This document shows positions 32,522-40,116 of a stretch of DNA of 64,000 nt, in pieces. The stretch comes from a bacterium (GTDB taxonomy: Bacteria > 4484-113 > JAFGCY01), in NCBI GenBank assembly GCA_020849855.1, contig JADZFO010000038.1, forward strand, positions 1-64,000. The letters run 5' to 3'. The translations under genes and the position numbers were made by a program. The stretch's first letter is position 1; the number at the start of each line of letters is the position of its first letter. Below the pieces are notes generated by a model, which was given only the letters and a program-made list of their open reading frames with translations, was not told the DNA's origin and made no database searches.

Positions 32522-33553
32522 GTGCCACGCATCACCCGCATCATCCCGCGCCGCCAGGGCTCCTGGCTGGAGCTGCTCTGCGCGGGCGGCGGAGGTATCG
32601 CCCAGACTCCGGGTACAGGCCTGCGCCTGCCTTTTGACAAGCTGCCTGCCTGGGCCAGCGCCGGCAGCGAGATCAGCTTTGAGCAGTACCGTGAGCTGGA
32701 GCAGCTTAGCGATTACGAACTGCTGCTCGACCGCGCACTGCGTCTGCTGGGCCGCCGCGAGCACTTCACCGCCGAGCTGCGCGACAAGCTGGGCCAGCCG
32801 CGCCTGAGCCTGCGGCAGCGCGAGGCTCTGGCCCGCGAGGGGCTGGGGCCGGCGGATGCGGCAACGGCGGCGCCTGAGGCCGCTGGCCCCGGCAGCGCGG
32901 CACCGGCGCAGCCCATGCGGCGGGCCAGCCGCGAGCTGCTTGAGCGCGTGCTGGGCTACTGCCGCAGTGAGGGCTTTGTGGATGACCGCCGCGCGGCGGT
33001 TTACCTGATCACCCTACTGGCAATGCGCGCGGACACCGGGCGGCGCAAGGTGCGCGAGGAACTGCTGCGCCGCGGCTGCGCGGCCGCGCTGGCGGACGAG
33101 CTGCTGGAGGAGCACGCCAGCGAGTTTGATGACAAAGCGGCGATGGAGGAGCTGCTGCGCCGCCGGCGCCGCAGCCTGGAAGGCCGGGCCAGGCGCCTGC
33201 GCGAGAAGCTGCAGAAGCAGATTGATGCGCAGGAAGCAGCGGACTCCAGTCCGGCCGCCGACGAGCTTGACCATACTGAAGGCTCGGGGGATCTGGCCGA
33301 GGCAGATCGAATGGAACACCAGGGAGCCGGATCAAAGCCTGACGCTGAAGACAGTGCCGATGAGAAGCCAGTAAAACGCAAGTGGTCGGCAAGAACAATG
33401 AAGAAGCCGCGCAAGGATGAGCGCTGGCTGCGCTTTGAGCTGAAGGGCCGCCTCAGCGCGGCTGTCTTCAGCCTGCTGGCCAGCCGCGGCTTTGGCGGCG
33501 ATGACGCCCGCCGAGCAGCCCAGCGCACCGTGGACGAGCTGCTGGATCTGTAG
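32522..33553 (+). CDS. recX: RecX-family regulatory protein
   Basis: 343 residues from a GTG at 32522. RecX motifs are visible: DYELLLDRALRLLGRREHFTAELRDKL, then YCRSEGFVDDRRAAVYLI, GRRKVREELLRRGC and the C-terminal LFSLLASRGFGGDDARRAAQ-like repeat. RecX limits RecA filament growth. It is far longer than the usual 150-200 residues because of an Ala/Pro linker near 110-130 and an acidic/basic low-complexity insert near 225-305. The stop TAG is the last three bases of the GTAG head of the palindrome pair that follows. No recA is in the window. Confidence 0.8.
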   Translation: MPRITRIIPRRQGSWLELLCAGGGGIAQTPGTGLRLPFDKLPAWASAGSEISFEQYRELEQLSDYELLLDRALRLLGRREHFTAELRDKLGQPRLSLRQREALAREGLGPADAATAAPEAAGPGSAAPAQPMRRASRELLERVLGYCRSEGFVDDRRAAVYLITLLAMRADTGRRKVREELLRRGCAAALADELLEEHASEFDDKAAMEELLRRRRRSLEGRARRLREKLQKQIDAQEAADSSPAADELDHTEGSGDLAEADRMEHQGAGSKPDAEDSADEKPVKRKWSARTMKKPRKDERWLRFELKGRLSAAVFSLLASRGFGGDDARRAAQRTVDELLDL

Positions 33554-33604
33554 GGCCCGCAGAAATGCGGGCCGTGCTGTGGGCCGCATTTCTGCGGCCC
33601 CTAC
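33550..33604. repeat. head-to-head GTAG palindrome pair between recX and cutA
   Basis: From the left: GTAG-GGCCCGCA-GAAA-TGCGGGCC. From the right on the minus strand: GTAG-GGGCCGCA-GAAA-TGCGGCCC. Same head, same loop, but arms changed with matching compensation. It separates two convergent genes and could end transcription both ways. It provides the recX stop codon. Confidence 0.92.
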
Positions 33605-33616
33605 ATTCATGACTGC

Positions 33617-33937
33617 CTACTCCTTCACATGCTCCCGCACCCAGGCGCTGTAGTCAAAGCTTGCGCTCTGCACCGGCAGGGCGATCAGCTCCGGCGTGTC
33701 ATAGGGATGCAGCTCGGCCAGGCGGTCGCGCAGGGCCGGCCAGGCCCCTTCCGTGGTCTTCAGGATCAGCAGGACTTCCTCATCGTGCCGCAGCATTTCC
33801 TCCCAGACATAGATGCTGGTGACACCGGGGACGATCTGCGCGCAGGCGCACAGCCGCTCCTGCACCAGCTTGCGCGCGACTTCGGTCGCGTCATCCGCGC
33901 TGGCGAAGGTGCTGTGGACTTCGAGGAGGGTGCTCAT
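33617..33937 (-). CDS. cutA: CutA-type divalent-cation tolerance protein
   Basis: 106 residues from MSTLLEVHSTFASADDATEVARKLVQERLCACAQIVPGVTSIYVWE, the CutA1 ferredoxin-like trimer fold, with the usual end PYDTPELIALPV and SASFDYSAWV. Full length. The longer upstream reading frame is repeat-encoded. It is 90 bases downstream of lipB on the same strand. The physiological role of CutA is debated (copper tolerance versus signalling). Confidence 0.93.
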   Translation of the reverse strand: MSTLLEVHSTFASADDATEVARKLVQERLCACAQIVPGVTSIYVWEEMLRHDEEVLLILKTTEGAWPALRDRLAELHPYDTPELIALPVQSASFDYSAWVREHVKE

Positions 33938-33989
33938 CGTTTCGAATTGTAATCGGGGCGCATGGCTAAACGCCCGCTGCCCTCGCAGC

Positions 33990-34048
33990 GGCGCACAGAT
34001 TGCGCCCGGCCCCAGCCGCATCAGTCTCAGGGCGCACTCTGTGCGCCC
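33990..34048. repeat. inverted palindrome pair overlapping the end of lipB
   Basis: GGCGCA-CAGAT-TGCGCC (33990-34006) and GGGCGCAC-TCT-GTGCGCCC (34030-34048) face each other with GCAG at the outer ends. The second hairpin lies in the last codons of lipB, encoding its C-terminal GRGAQSAP. Confidence 0.75.
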
Positions 34049-34692
34049 CTGCCAAACACCGCCTGCATCGCCTCAATCCCCGCTGCTGCTGCATCGTCAA
34101 GCGCAACCTGCCGCCCCAGCAGCTTGCCAAGCGAAATCACGCCTTTCCCTTCCAGCCCGCAGGGCACGATGAGATCAAAGTGACTAAGGTCAGTGCAGAC
34201 ATTGAAGGCGAAGCCGTGGTAGCTGACCCCGCCGCGGATCGCCACACCGATCGCCGCCAGCTTGTCGCTCCCCACCCACACCCCGGGGAAGCCCGGGCTG
34301 CGCGCCGCCGTGACCCCAAAGGCCGCCGCCGTCCGGATCAGCGCTTCCTCGATCCCGCTGACGAAGTCGCGCACGCTCATCCCGCGCTCGCGCAGGCTCA
34401 GGATCGGGTAGCCCACAAGCTGCCCCGGGCCGTGATAGGTAATGTCCCCGCCGCGCTCGATGCGGTGCAGGTCAAAGCCGCGCGCAGCGAGCTGTGCCTC
34501 GCTGACCAGCAGGTTGCTTTCCTCGCCCTGTCGCCCCAGCGTGATCACAGGCTCATGCTCAACCAGGATCAGCGTGTCCGGCGCTGTGCCGGCCACCCGT
34601 GCGCGGTGCAGCTCAAGCTGCCGCGCCCAGGTATCGGCGTAGCGCTCGCGTCCCCGCGCTTCAATCTGCAGGCCCGGCTGCGAAGTTTGCAC
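34027..34692 (-). CDS. lipB: octanoyl-[ACP]:protein N-octanoyltransferase
   Basis: 221 residues. LipB moves octanoate from ACP to lipoyl domains of 2-oxoacid dehydrogenases and GcvH. GGDITYHGPGQLVGYPIL is the substrate-binding signature; the catalytic lysine is in SDKLAAIGVAI and the cysteine in IVPCGLEGKGVISL. Length is normal, but the last eight residues and stop are formed by a palindromic repeat, so the original C-terminus was probably replaced when the repeat arrived. LipA is not in the window. Confidence 0.94.
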   Translation of the reverse strand: MQTSQPGLQIEARGRERYADTWARQLELHRARVAGTAPDTLILVEHEPVITLGRQGEESNLLVSEAQLAARGFDLHRIERGGDITYHGPGQLVGYPILSLRERGMSVRDFVSGIEEALIRTAAAFGVTAARSPGFPGVWVGSDKLAAIGVAIRGGVSYHGFAFNVCTDLSHFDLIVPCGLEGKGVISLGKLLGRQVALDDAAAAGIEAMQAVFGRGAQSAP

Positions 34693-34760
34693 GCGCGGAT
34701 TCTACCCCCGGCCGGCGGGCTTTATGAAGCTGCGGAAAAGAGCCGGCGAAGCAGCGCGGC

Positions 34761-34774
34761 TCTTTACATAAAGA
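34761..34774. promoter_or_regulatory. candidate Pho operator upstream of phoB
   Basis: TCTTTA-CA-TAAAGA is a palindrome about 135 bases before the phoB start, in a stretch with further CTTTAC and TGTAAA copies (34761-34806). Similar CTTTRTAAAG palindromes lie upstream of pstS. It does not match the E. coli Pho box, so the assignment is inference from shared occurrence. Confidence 0.35.
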
Positions 34775-34908
34775 TCCTGTAAATCGGGGGTAAGCATCTT
34801 TACGCGGGGCGCTGTTCCCTGTAGCATCCCCGCGAAGCTGCCTGCACGCAAGCAATGTCCAAAGCGCCTGAGCTGCGCAGTATGCGAAGCCGGGCTGGAG
34901 GGTCAGCA

Positions 34909-35619
34909 GTGAAGCGCGAAAACGTCTATGTGATCGAGGACGAGCCCGATATCCTCGAGGTCATCGAATACAACCTCTCCCGCGAGGGCTACCGGGTCGG
35001 CGCCAGCCGCGACGGCTCCGACGGCCTGCGCAAGGTGCGCGAGGAGCATCCCGACCTGGTTCTGCTGGACCTGATGCTGCCGAACCTGGACGGCATCGAG
35101 ATCTGCAAGCGGCTCAAGAACGACCCGGTGACCCGGCCGATCCCGGTGGTCATGCTGACCGCCAAGGGCGAGGAGAGCGACATCGTGCTGGGCCTCGGCG
35201 TCGGGGCGGACGACTATGTGACCAAGCCCTTCAGCCCCAAGGAGCTGGTGGCGCGGGTCAAGGCCGTGCTGCGCCGCGGGCCGCTGAAGGAGAACTCCGA
35301 GCGCCAGGAGCGCATCACCTTCACCGCCGAGGGCGGCTCTGTGGTGGTGGATGCCGGGCGCCACGAGGTGGTGATCGATGGCGAGAACATCATCTTCACC
35401 GCCACCGAGTTCCGCCTGCTGCACTACCTGGCCAGCCACCCCGGCCGTGTTTTCACCCGCGAGCAACTGATTAACCGGGTGATCGGCGAAGACGCGGTTA
35501 TCATTGACCGTAACATCGATGTGCACGTGCGCTCGGTGCGCAAGAAGCTGGCCCGCTACCGCGAGATGATTGAAACCATCCGCGGCGTGGGCTACCGCTT
35601 CCGTGACTCCGACTACTAG
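34909..35619 (+). CDS. phoB: PhoB-type response regulator
   Basis: 236 residues from a GTG at 34909, which has GGAGG seven bases upstream (an ATG at 34855 would add 18 residues). Receiver domain: VYVIEDEPDILEVIEYNL, phosphoacceptor Asp in LVLLDLMLPNLDG, MLTAKGEE and the lysine in DDYVTKPFSPKEL. The OmpR-type winged helix follows (FTATEFRLLHYLASHPGRVFTREQLI ... VHVRSVRKKL ... IRGVGYRF). It activates phosphate-starvation genes. PhoR follows, 50 bases after the stop. Confidence 0.94.
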   Translation: MKRENVYVIEDEPDILEVIEYNLSREGYRVGASRDGSDGLRKVREEHPDLVLLDLMLPNLDGIEICKRLKNDPVTRPIPVVMLTAKGEESDIVLGLGVGADDYVTKPFSPKELVARVKAVLRRGPLKENSERQERITFTAEGGSVVVDAGRHEVVIDGENIIFTATEFRLLHYLASHPGRVFTREQLINRVIGEDAVIIDRNIDVHVRSVRKKLARYREMIETIRGVGYRFRDSDY

Positions 35620-35668
35620 CCCTGCGCCAGCTCAGCCCGGCGGGCCGGCGCAGCCGGGGAGGCAGGTC

Positions 35669-37012
35669 TTGAAACTGCTGCGAAGCAGCTTCCGCTGGCG
35701 GCTCTACGCCGCCCTGCTGCTGCTGGCGCTGTGGGCCATGTTGTACTACTTCCTCATCGGCCCCTGGGCCGGCCTGACCGCGACGCTGCTTGTGATCTGG
35801 CCGCTCAGCATCTTCCTAAGCGCGCCGCTGGAGGAACTGGCCCGGGGCGCAGCCAGGGCCGTGCAGGATGGTGAAACGAGCGGACTTCCTACATTGCGCC
35901 GCGACGAGTTTGGCCAGATCGCCGAGGCCCTGCGCGAGCTGGGCGAAGGTTCCCAGCAGCGCATCGCCGCCATTAACGAGGAGCGCAAGCGCCTGCTGGC
36001 GATCCTGGGCGGCATGATCGAGGGCGTCATCGCCATCGACCGCGAAGACCGCGTGGTGCAGATGAACCGCGTTGCCGGCCAGATCTTCCATGTTGACGCC
36101 GAGCAGTGCATCGGCAAGCGGATCTATGAGGCCGTGCGCGTGCCGGATGTGATCGAAACCTTCGCCGGGGCGCTGCAGCATGGCCGCGAGACCACTGCCG
36201 AGCTGCGCCTGCCGGAGAAGGACCGCGATGTACTGGTGGAGCTTTACGCCTCACCGCTGAACGACGAAGCGGGCCAGCGCAGCGGGGCGGTGATGGTGCT
36301 GCACAACGTGACCCAGATCCGCCGCCTGGAAGGCATGCGCCGCGACTTCGTGGCCAACGTCAGCCATGAGCTGAAGACCCCGCTGACGGCGATCCGCGGT
36401 TTTGTGGAGACCATGGTCGAGGACCAGGAAATGCCCGCCGAGCGGCGCCAGCACTTTGTGCGGCGGATCAACGACCAGACCCAGCGTCTGAGCGCCATCG
36501 TCTCGGACCTGCTGACCATCTCGCGCATAGAGTCCGGCGGCACAGAGATGGAGCGCGAGGCCCTCGACCTGCGCGATGTGGCCCGGGACTGCGAGCGCCT
36601 GCTCTCACCGGCGGCCGAGGCCAAGCGGATCTGCCTGAGCGTCGATATCCCCGAGCAGGCAGTGCGGGTGCTGGGCGACCGCGAGGCCCTGCGCCAGGCC
36701 CTGAGCAACCTGGTCGACAACGCGGTGAAATACACGCCGGAGGGCGGGCAGGTCTGGCTGCGCGTGCGCGTCGAAGAGCGCATGGCGGTGGCCGAGGTGC
36801 AGGACACCGGCATCGGCATCAGCCCCCAGGACCAGCAGCGTATCTTCGAGCGCTTTTACCGCGTGGACAAGGCGCGCTCCCGCGAACTGGGCGGCACCGG
36901 CCTGGGGCTTTCGATCGTCAAGCACATCACCCTGGCCCTTGGCGGCCGCGTCGGCCTGGACTCCAGCCTCGGCAAGGGAAGTACCTTCCGGATGGAACTA
37001 CCCCTGGCCTAG
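35669..37012 (+). CDS. phoR: PhoR-type sensor histidine kinase
   Basis: 447 residues from a TTG at 35669 (GGGAGG six bases upstream). Two membrane helices near the N-terminus (LYAALLLLALWAMLYYFLIG and LTATLLVIWPLSIFLSAP) have almost no periplasmic loop, as in PhoR. A linker and a PAS domain (AILGGMIEGVIAIDREDRVVQMNRVAGQIF) precede HisKA (VSHELKTPLTAIRGFVE, phospho-His) and the ATPase domain (NLVDNAVKYTPEGG, DTGIGIS, GTGLGLSIVKH). It phosphorylates PhoB when phosphate is scarce, through contact with the Pst/PhoU system encoded just downstream. Confidence 0.94.
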   Translation: MKLLRSSFRWRLYAALLLLALWAMLYYFLIGPWAGLTATLLVIWPLSIFLSAPLEELARGAARAVQDGETSGLPTLRRDEFGQIAEALRELGEGSQQRIAAINEERKRLLAILGGMIEGVIAIDREDRVVQMNRVAGQIFHVDAEQCIGKRIYEAVRVPDVIETFAGALQHGRETTAELRLPEKDRDVLVELYASPLNDEAGQRSGAVMVLHNVTQIRRLEGMRRDFVANVSHELKTPLTAIRGFVETMVEDQEMPAERRQHFVRRINDQTQRLSAIVSDLLTISRIESGGTEMEREALDLRDVARDCERLLSPAAEAKRICLSVDIPEQAVRVLGDREALRQALSNLVDNAVKYTPEGGQVWLRVRVEERMAVAEVQDTGIGISPQDQQRIFERFYRVDKARSRELGGTGLGLSIVKHITLALGGRVGLDSSLGKGSTFRMELPLA

Positions 37013-37018
37013 GACGCA

Positions 37019-37060
37019 GATCCAAACCGAGTCAACCGGGCAAACCGAGTCCAACCGAGT
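37019..37060 (+). repeat. left inverted array of the GxxExxY cassette
   Basis: GATCCAAACCGAG, followed by TCAACCGGG, CAAACCGAG and TCCAACCGAG-type units of eight to ten bases. The first 13 bases are repeated exactly in reverse at 37558-37570. Confidence 0.85.
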
Positions 37061-37074
37061 CAAAGACTCAGGGT

Positions 37075-37494
37075 TCAGGTGACTGGTCTCTCGTCAAGCT
37101 CCCTGAAGTTGGTAACACGCCTGATGCCTTCCTTCATTTGAGTGACATTGAAGTTGAGGAGCAGACCATGAACCAGTTTGCTGAGGCGCAGGTAAGTGAA
37201 GAGCTGTGCTGTGTGAATCCCCTCTAGCTGATCCACTGACTTCACTTCGATGATCAGCCGTCGCTGCACAAGCATGTCAATTCGCAGCGCCCTGGGTATG
37301 ACCAGGTCTCCGTAGCTGAGATCAACATAATGCTGTGTCAGTACATCAAGCCCCCGGCTTTGAAGCTCGTGAGCAAGGCAGGCTTCGTAGACAGACTCCA
37401 GAAGACCGGGGCCAAAGCAGGTGTGAACCTTGATGGCAGCAGCAATTACCTCACCGGTCAGCTCGTCTCGATCCCCGTACAACATACTAGACAC
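37075..37494 (-). CDS. GxxExxY-family protein (PD-(D/E)XK-like)
   Basis: 139 residues: FGPGLLESVYEACLAHELQSRG gives the family name motif, followed by the nuclease-like core RIDMLVQRRLIIEVKSVDQL (D...ExK) and QLFTYLRLSKLVHGLLLNFNV. Such proteins are frequent solitary accessory genes with no settled function. It is on the opposite strand to the pho genes on both sides, breaks phoBR from pst, and lies inside inverted repeat arrays (37019-37060 and 37528-37570). Confidence 0.9.
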   Translation of the reverse strand: MSSMLYGDRDELTGEVIAAAIKVHTCFGPGLLESVYEACLAHELQSRGLDVLTQHYVDLSYGDLVIPRALRIDMLVQRRLIIEVKSVDQLEGIHTAQLFTYLRLSKLVHGLLLNFNVTQMKEGIRRVTNFRELDERPVT

Positions 37495-37527
37495 ATGCTT
37501 AGTATAACTATAAGTACATATTGTGTC

Positions 37528-37570
37528 AACTCTGTTAAACTCTGTTTTCTCGGTTCGCTCGGTTTGGATC
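37528..37570 (+). repeat. right inverted array of the GxxExxY cassette
   Basis: AACTCTGTT and AAACTCTGTT units then TTCTCGGTT, CGCTCGGTT and TGGATC. CTCGGTTTGGATC at 37558-37570 is the exact complement of 37019-37031. Confidence 0.85.
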
Positions 37571-37584
37571 GATTTGAATCCCCC

Positions 37585-37617
37585 CTTTGTAAAGACCAGT
37601 CGCCGTTCTTTATAAAG
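37585..37617. promoter_or_regulatory. pair of CTTTRTAAAG palindromes upstream of pstS, candidate Pho operator
   Basis: CTTTGTAAAG (37585-37594) and CTTTATAAAG (37608-37617) start 23 bases apart, close to two helical turns, 68 bases before the pstS start. A related palindrome is upstream of phoB. Confidence 0.4.
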
Positions 37618-37684
37618 GCTTCACAGGTCAGCGCTTTACTCTGCGCGTGCAGTTAGACAGCTCCAGAAGCCCCGGAGGAATCCG

Positions 37685-38839
37685 ATGAAGAACGCGAAGC
37701 TCTATGCCCTGATCATGGGCCTGCTGCTGCTGGCAGGCATGGCCCTGCTCGCCGGCTGCCCCAAAAAGGGCGGCGACAGCGGCACGACGGAAGTTGGCAC
37801 AGAAGATGCCCCGCCCGCCGCTGAGACCCCCGGCTCTGATCTCAGCGGCGCCGTCAACATCGACGGCTCCAGCACGGTCTACCCGATCACCGAGGCCGTC
37901 GCCGAGGAGTTCATGAACAGCAACCCCGGCGTCAATGTGACCGTCGGCATCAGCGGCACCGGCGGCGGCTTCAAGCGCTTCGCCGGCGGTGAGACCGACA
38001 TCTCCAACGCCAGCCGCGCCATCAAGCAGGAAGAGGCCGATGCCTGCGCCGCCGCCAGCATCGGGATCATCGAGCTGCCGGTGGCCTTTGACGGCCTGAC
38101 CGTGGTGGTCAACCCGCAGAACGACTGGTGCAGCAGCATCACGATTGAAGAACTGAAGAAGATCTGGGACCAGGGTTCCACGGTGAAGAAGTGGAGCGAC
38201 GTGCGCGCCGAGTGGCCGGCCGAGGACATCAAGCTTTTTGGCCCCGGCACCGACAGCGGCACCTTTGACTACTTCACCGAGGCGGTCAACGGCAAGTCCA
38301 AGCAGTGCCGCACGGACTTCACCGCCTCCGAGGATGACAACGTCCTGGTCACCGGCGTCGCCGGCGACAAGTACGCCATGGGCTATTTCGGCCTGGCCTA
38401 CTTCGAAGAGAACATGGACAAGCTCAAGGCCCTGTCCGTCGACGGCGGCAACGGCCCCGTGGACCCCAGCAAGGACAGCGTGATGAACGGCACCTACAGC
38501 CCGCTCTCCCGACCGCTGTTTATCTACGTCAGCGACAAGGCGGCCGAGCGCCCCGAGCTTGAGGCCTTTGTCACTTACTACCTCGACCACGCGGGCCACC
38601 GCAGCGCCGAGGTGGGCTATATCCCGCTGCCCGACAGCGCTTATGCCCTGATCCGCGAGCGCTGGACCAGCCGCACCCTGGGCTCGGTCTTCGTGGGCCG
38701 CGAGACCACCGGCATGACCATTGAGCAGATCCTGGCCGCCGAAGGCGGCGCGGAAGCCCCTGCCGCTGATGGCGGGGAAGGCGCACCTGCCGATGGCAGC
38801 CAGACCCCCAGCGCCGCCAGCGGAGCCGGCGGCCTGTAA
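37685..38839 (+). CDS. pstS: phosphate ABC transporter substrate-binding lipoprotein PstS (copy 1)
   Basis: 384 residues. The signal ends in LLAGC (lipobox, about Cys21). The mature part starts with an acidic/Pro linker, then the PstS fold: INIDGSSTVYPITEAVAEEF-like phosphate loop, GISGTGGGFKRF, ISNASRAIKQEE, VVVNPQNDWCSSI, FGPGTDSGTFDYFTEAV and GYFGLAYFEEN. A Gly/Ala-rich tail of about 40 residues is extra. It is followed by a second, very similar pstS without a lipobox. A strong hairpin lies between them. Confidence 0.95.
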   Translation: MKNAKLYALIMGLLLLAGMALLAGCPKKGGDSGTTEVGTEDAPPAAETPGSDLSGAVNIDGSSTVYPITEAVAEEFMNSNPGVNVTVGISGTGGGFKRFAGGETDISNASRAIKQEEADACAAASIGIIELPVAFDGLTVVVNPQNDWCSSITIEELKKIWDQGSTVKKWSDVRAEWPAEDIKLFGPGTDSGTFDYFTEAVNGKSKQCRTDFTASEDDNVLVTGVAGDKYAMGYFGLAYFEENMDKLKALSVDGGNGPVDPSKDSVMNGTYSPLSRPLFIYVSDKAAERPELEAFVTYYLDHAGHRSAEVGYIPLPDSAYALIRERWTSRTLGSVFVGRETTGMTIEQILAAEGGAEAPAADGGEGAPADGSQTPSAASGAGGL

Positions 38840-38886
38840 AGGACAGAACAGAACTTGATGCAGCGCGAACACAGTTTTGTGAAGAC

Positions 38887-38913
38887 GGCCTCCCGCATGC
38901 GGGAGGCCTTTCG
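38887..38913 (+). terminator. probable (partial) terminator between the two pstS genes
   Basis: GGCCTCCCGC-AT-GCGGGAGGCC is a perfect palindrome followed by TTTC. It could reduce read-through from pstS copy 1 into copy 2, giving the lipoprotein in excess. Confidence 0.6.
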
Positions 38914-39073
38914 CGCTTTCAGCACTGCCTTAATGCCCCGCTCCGGCACGGCTTCCAGGCTGCGTAAGGAAATTGCTAAGAACTACACGGGCGCTTCATT
39001 TACCCTTCACCGCCCGGCGGTTCAATCCTCCCGCGTGCAAGCAGTTTCAATACGCACTCATGGGAGTATGGCA

Positions 39074-40066
39074 ATGAACAAGCGTTTCCTGATCAAGGCG
39101 GCCGTGCTGGCGGGTCTCGCCGGCACTGTCCTTGCCGGCGGCGCGGCTCTGGCCGCGCTGAAGGGCAACATCAACATCGACGGTTCGTCCACCGTGTACC
39201 CGATCACCGAGGCTGTGGCCGAGGAGTTCATGGGCGCCAACCCCGGCGTCAATGTCGTGGTCGGCATCAGCGGCTCGGGCGGTGGCTTCAAGCGCTTTGT
39301 CGTCGGCGACATCCACGTCAGCAACGCCAGCCGGCCGATCAAGAAGAGCGAAGTGGAGAAGTGCGCCGCCAACAGCATCAACTTCATCGAGCTGCCGGTG
39401 GCCTTCGACGCCCTGACCGTGGTGGTCAACCCGAAGAACGACTGGTGCGACAGCATCACCGTCGCCGAGCTGAAGAAGATCTGGGACCAGGGCTCCACCG
39501 TCAAGAACTGGAGCGATGTGCGCCCCGGCTGGCCGAACAAGCCGATCAAGCTCTTCGGCCCCGGCACCGACAGCGGCACCTTCGAGTACTTCACCGAGGC
39601 CATCAACGGCACCTCCAAGCAGAGCCGCGCGGACTACACCGCCAGCGAGGATGACAACGTCCTGGTCACCGGCGTGGCCGGCGACCAGTACGCCATGGGC
39701 TACTTCGGCCTGGCCTACTACGAAGAGAACAGCGGCAAGCTCAAGGCCCTGAAGGTTGACGGCGGCAAGGGCCCCGTCGCCCCGGGCAAGGACACCGCGC
39801 GCTCCGGCAAGTATGCCCCGCTCTCGCGTCCGCTCTTCATCTACGTGAACGGCAAGTCGGCGCAGCGCGAGGACATCAAGGCCTTCGTCAACTTCTACCT
39901 CGACAACGCTGCCGCGCTGAGCGAGGAAGTGGGCTATGTCCCGCTGCCGGACAGCGCCTACAAGACCATCAAGAACCGCTTCAACAGCGGCAAGTTCGGT
40001 TCCGTGTTCAGCGGCAAGGACACCATCGGCCTCACCATTGAGGAAGTCCTGGCCGCCGAAAAGTAG
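39074..40066 (+). CDS. pstS: phosphate ABC transporter substrate-binding protein PstS (copy 2, secreted form)
   Basis: 330 residues from the ATG at 39074 (GGGAG seven bases upstream). The signal MNKRFLIKAAVLAGLAGTVL with a following GGAALA looks like a signal peptidase I site, with no lipobox. The rest matches copy 1 nearly motif for motif (DGSSTVYPITEAVAEEF, GISGSGGGFKRF, FGPGTDSGTFEYFTEAI, GYFGLAYYEEN) but lacks its acidic linker and tail. A soluble periplasmic phosphate binder beside a lipid-anchored one suggests division of labour. PstC follows after 50 bases. Confidence 0.94.
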   Translation: MNKRFLIKAAVLAGLAGTVLAGGAALAALKGNINIDGSSTVYPITEAVAEEFMGANPGVNVVVGISGSGGGFKRFVVGDIHVSNASRPIKKSEVEKCAANSINFIELPVAFDALTVVVNPKNDWCDSITVAELKKIWDQGSTVKNWSDVRPGWPNKPIKLFGPGTDSGTFEYFTEAINGTSKQSRADYTASEDDNVLVTGVAGDQYAMGYFGLAYYEENSGKLKALKVDGGKGPVAPGKDTARSGKYAPLSRPLFIYVNGKSAQREDIKAFVNFYLDNAAALSEEVGYVPLPDSAYKTIKNRFNSGKFGSVFSGKDTIGLTIEEVLAAEK

Positions 40067-40116
40067 CAAACCCTGCCCCGGCAGGTCATGCGGGCCCGGC
40101 CCGTCAGGAAAAGGCA

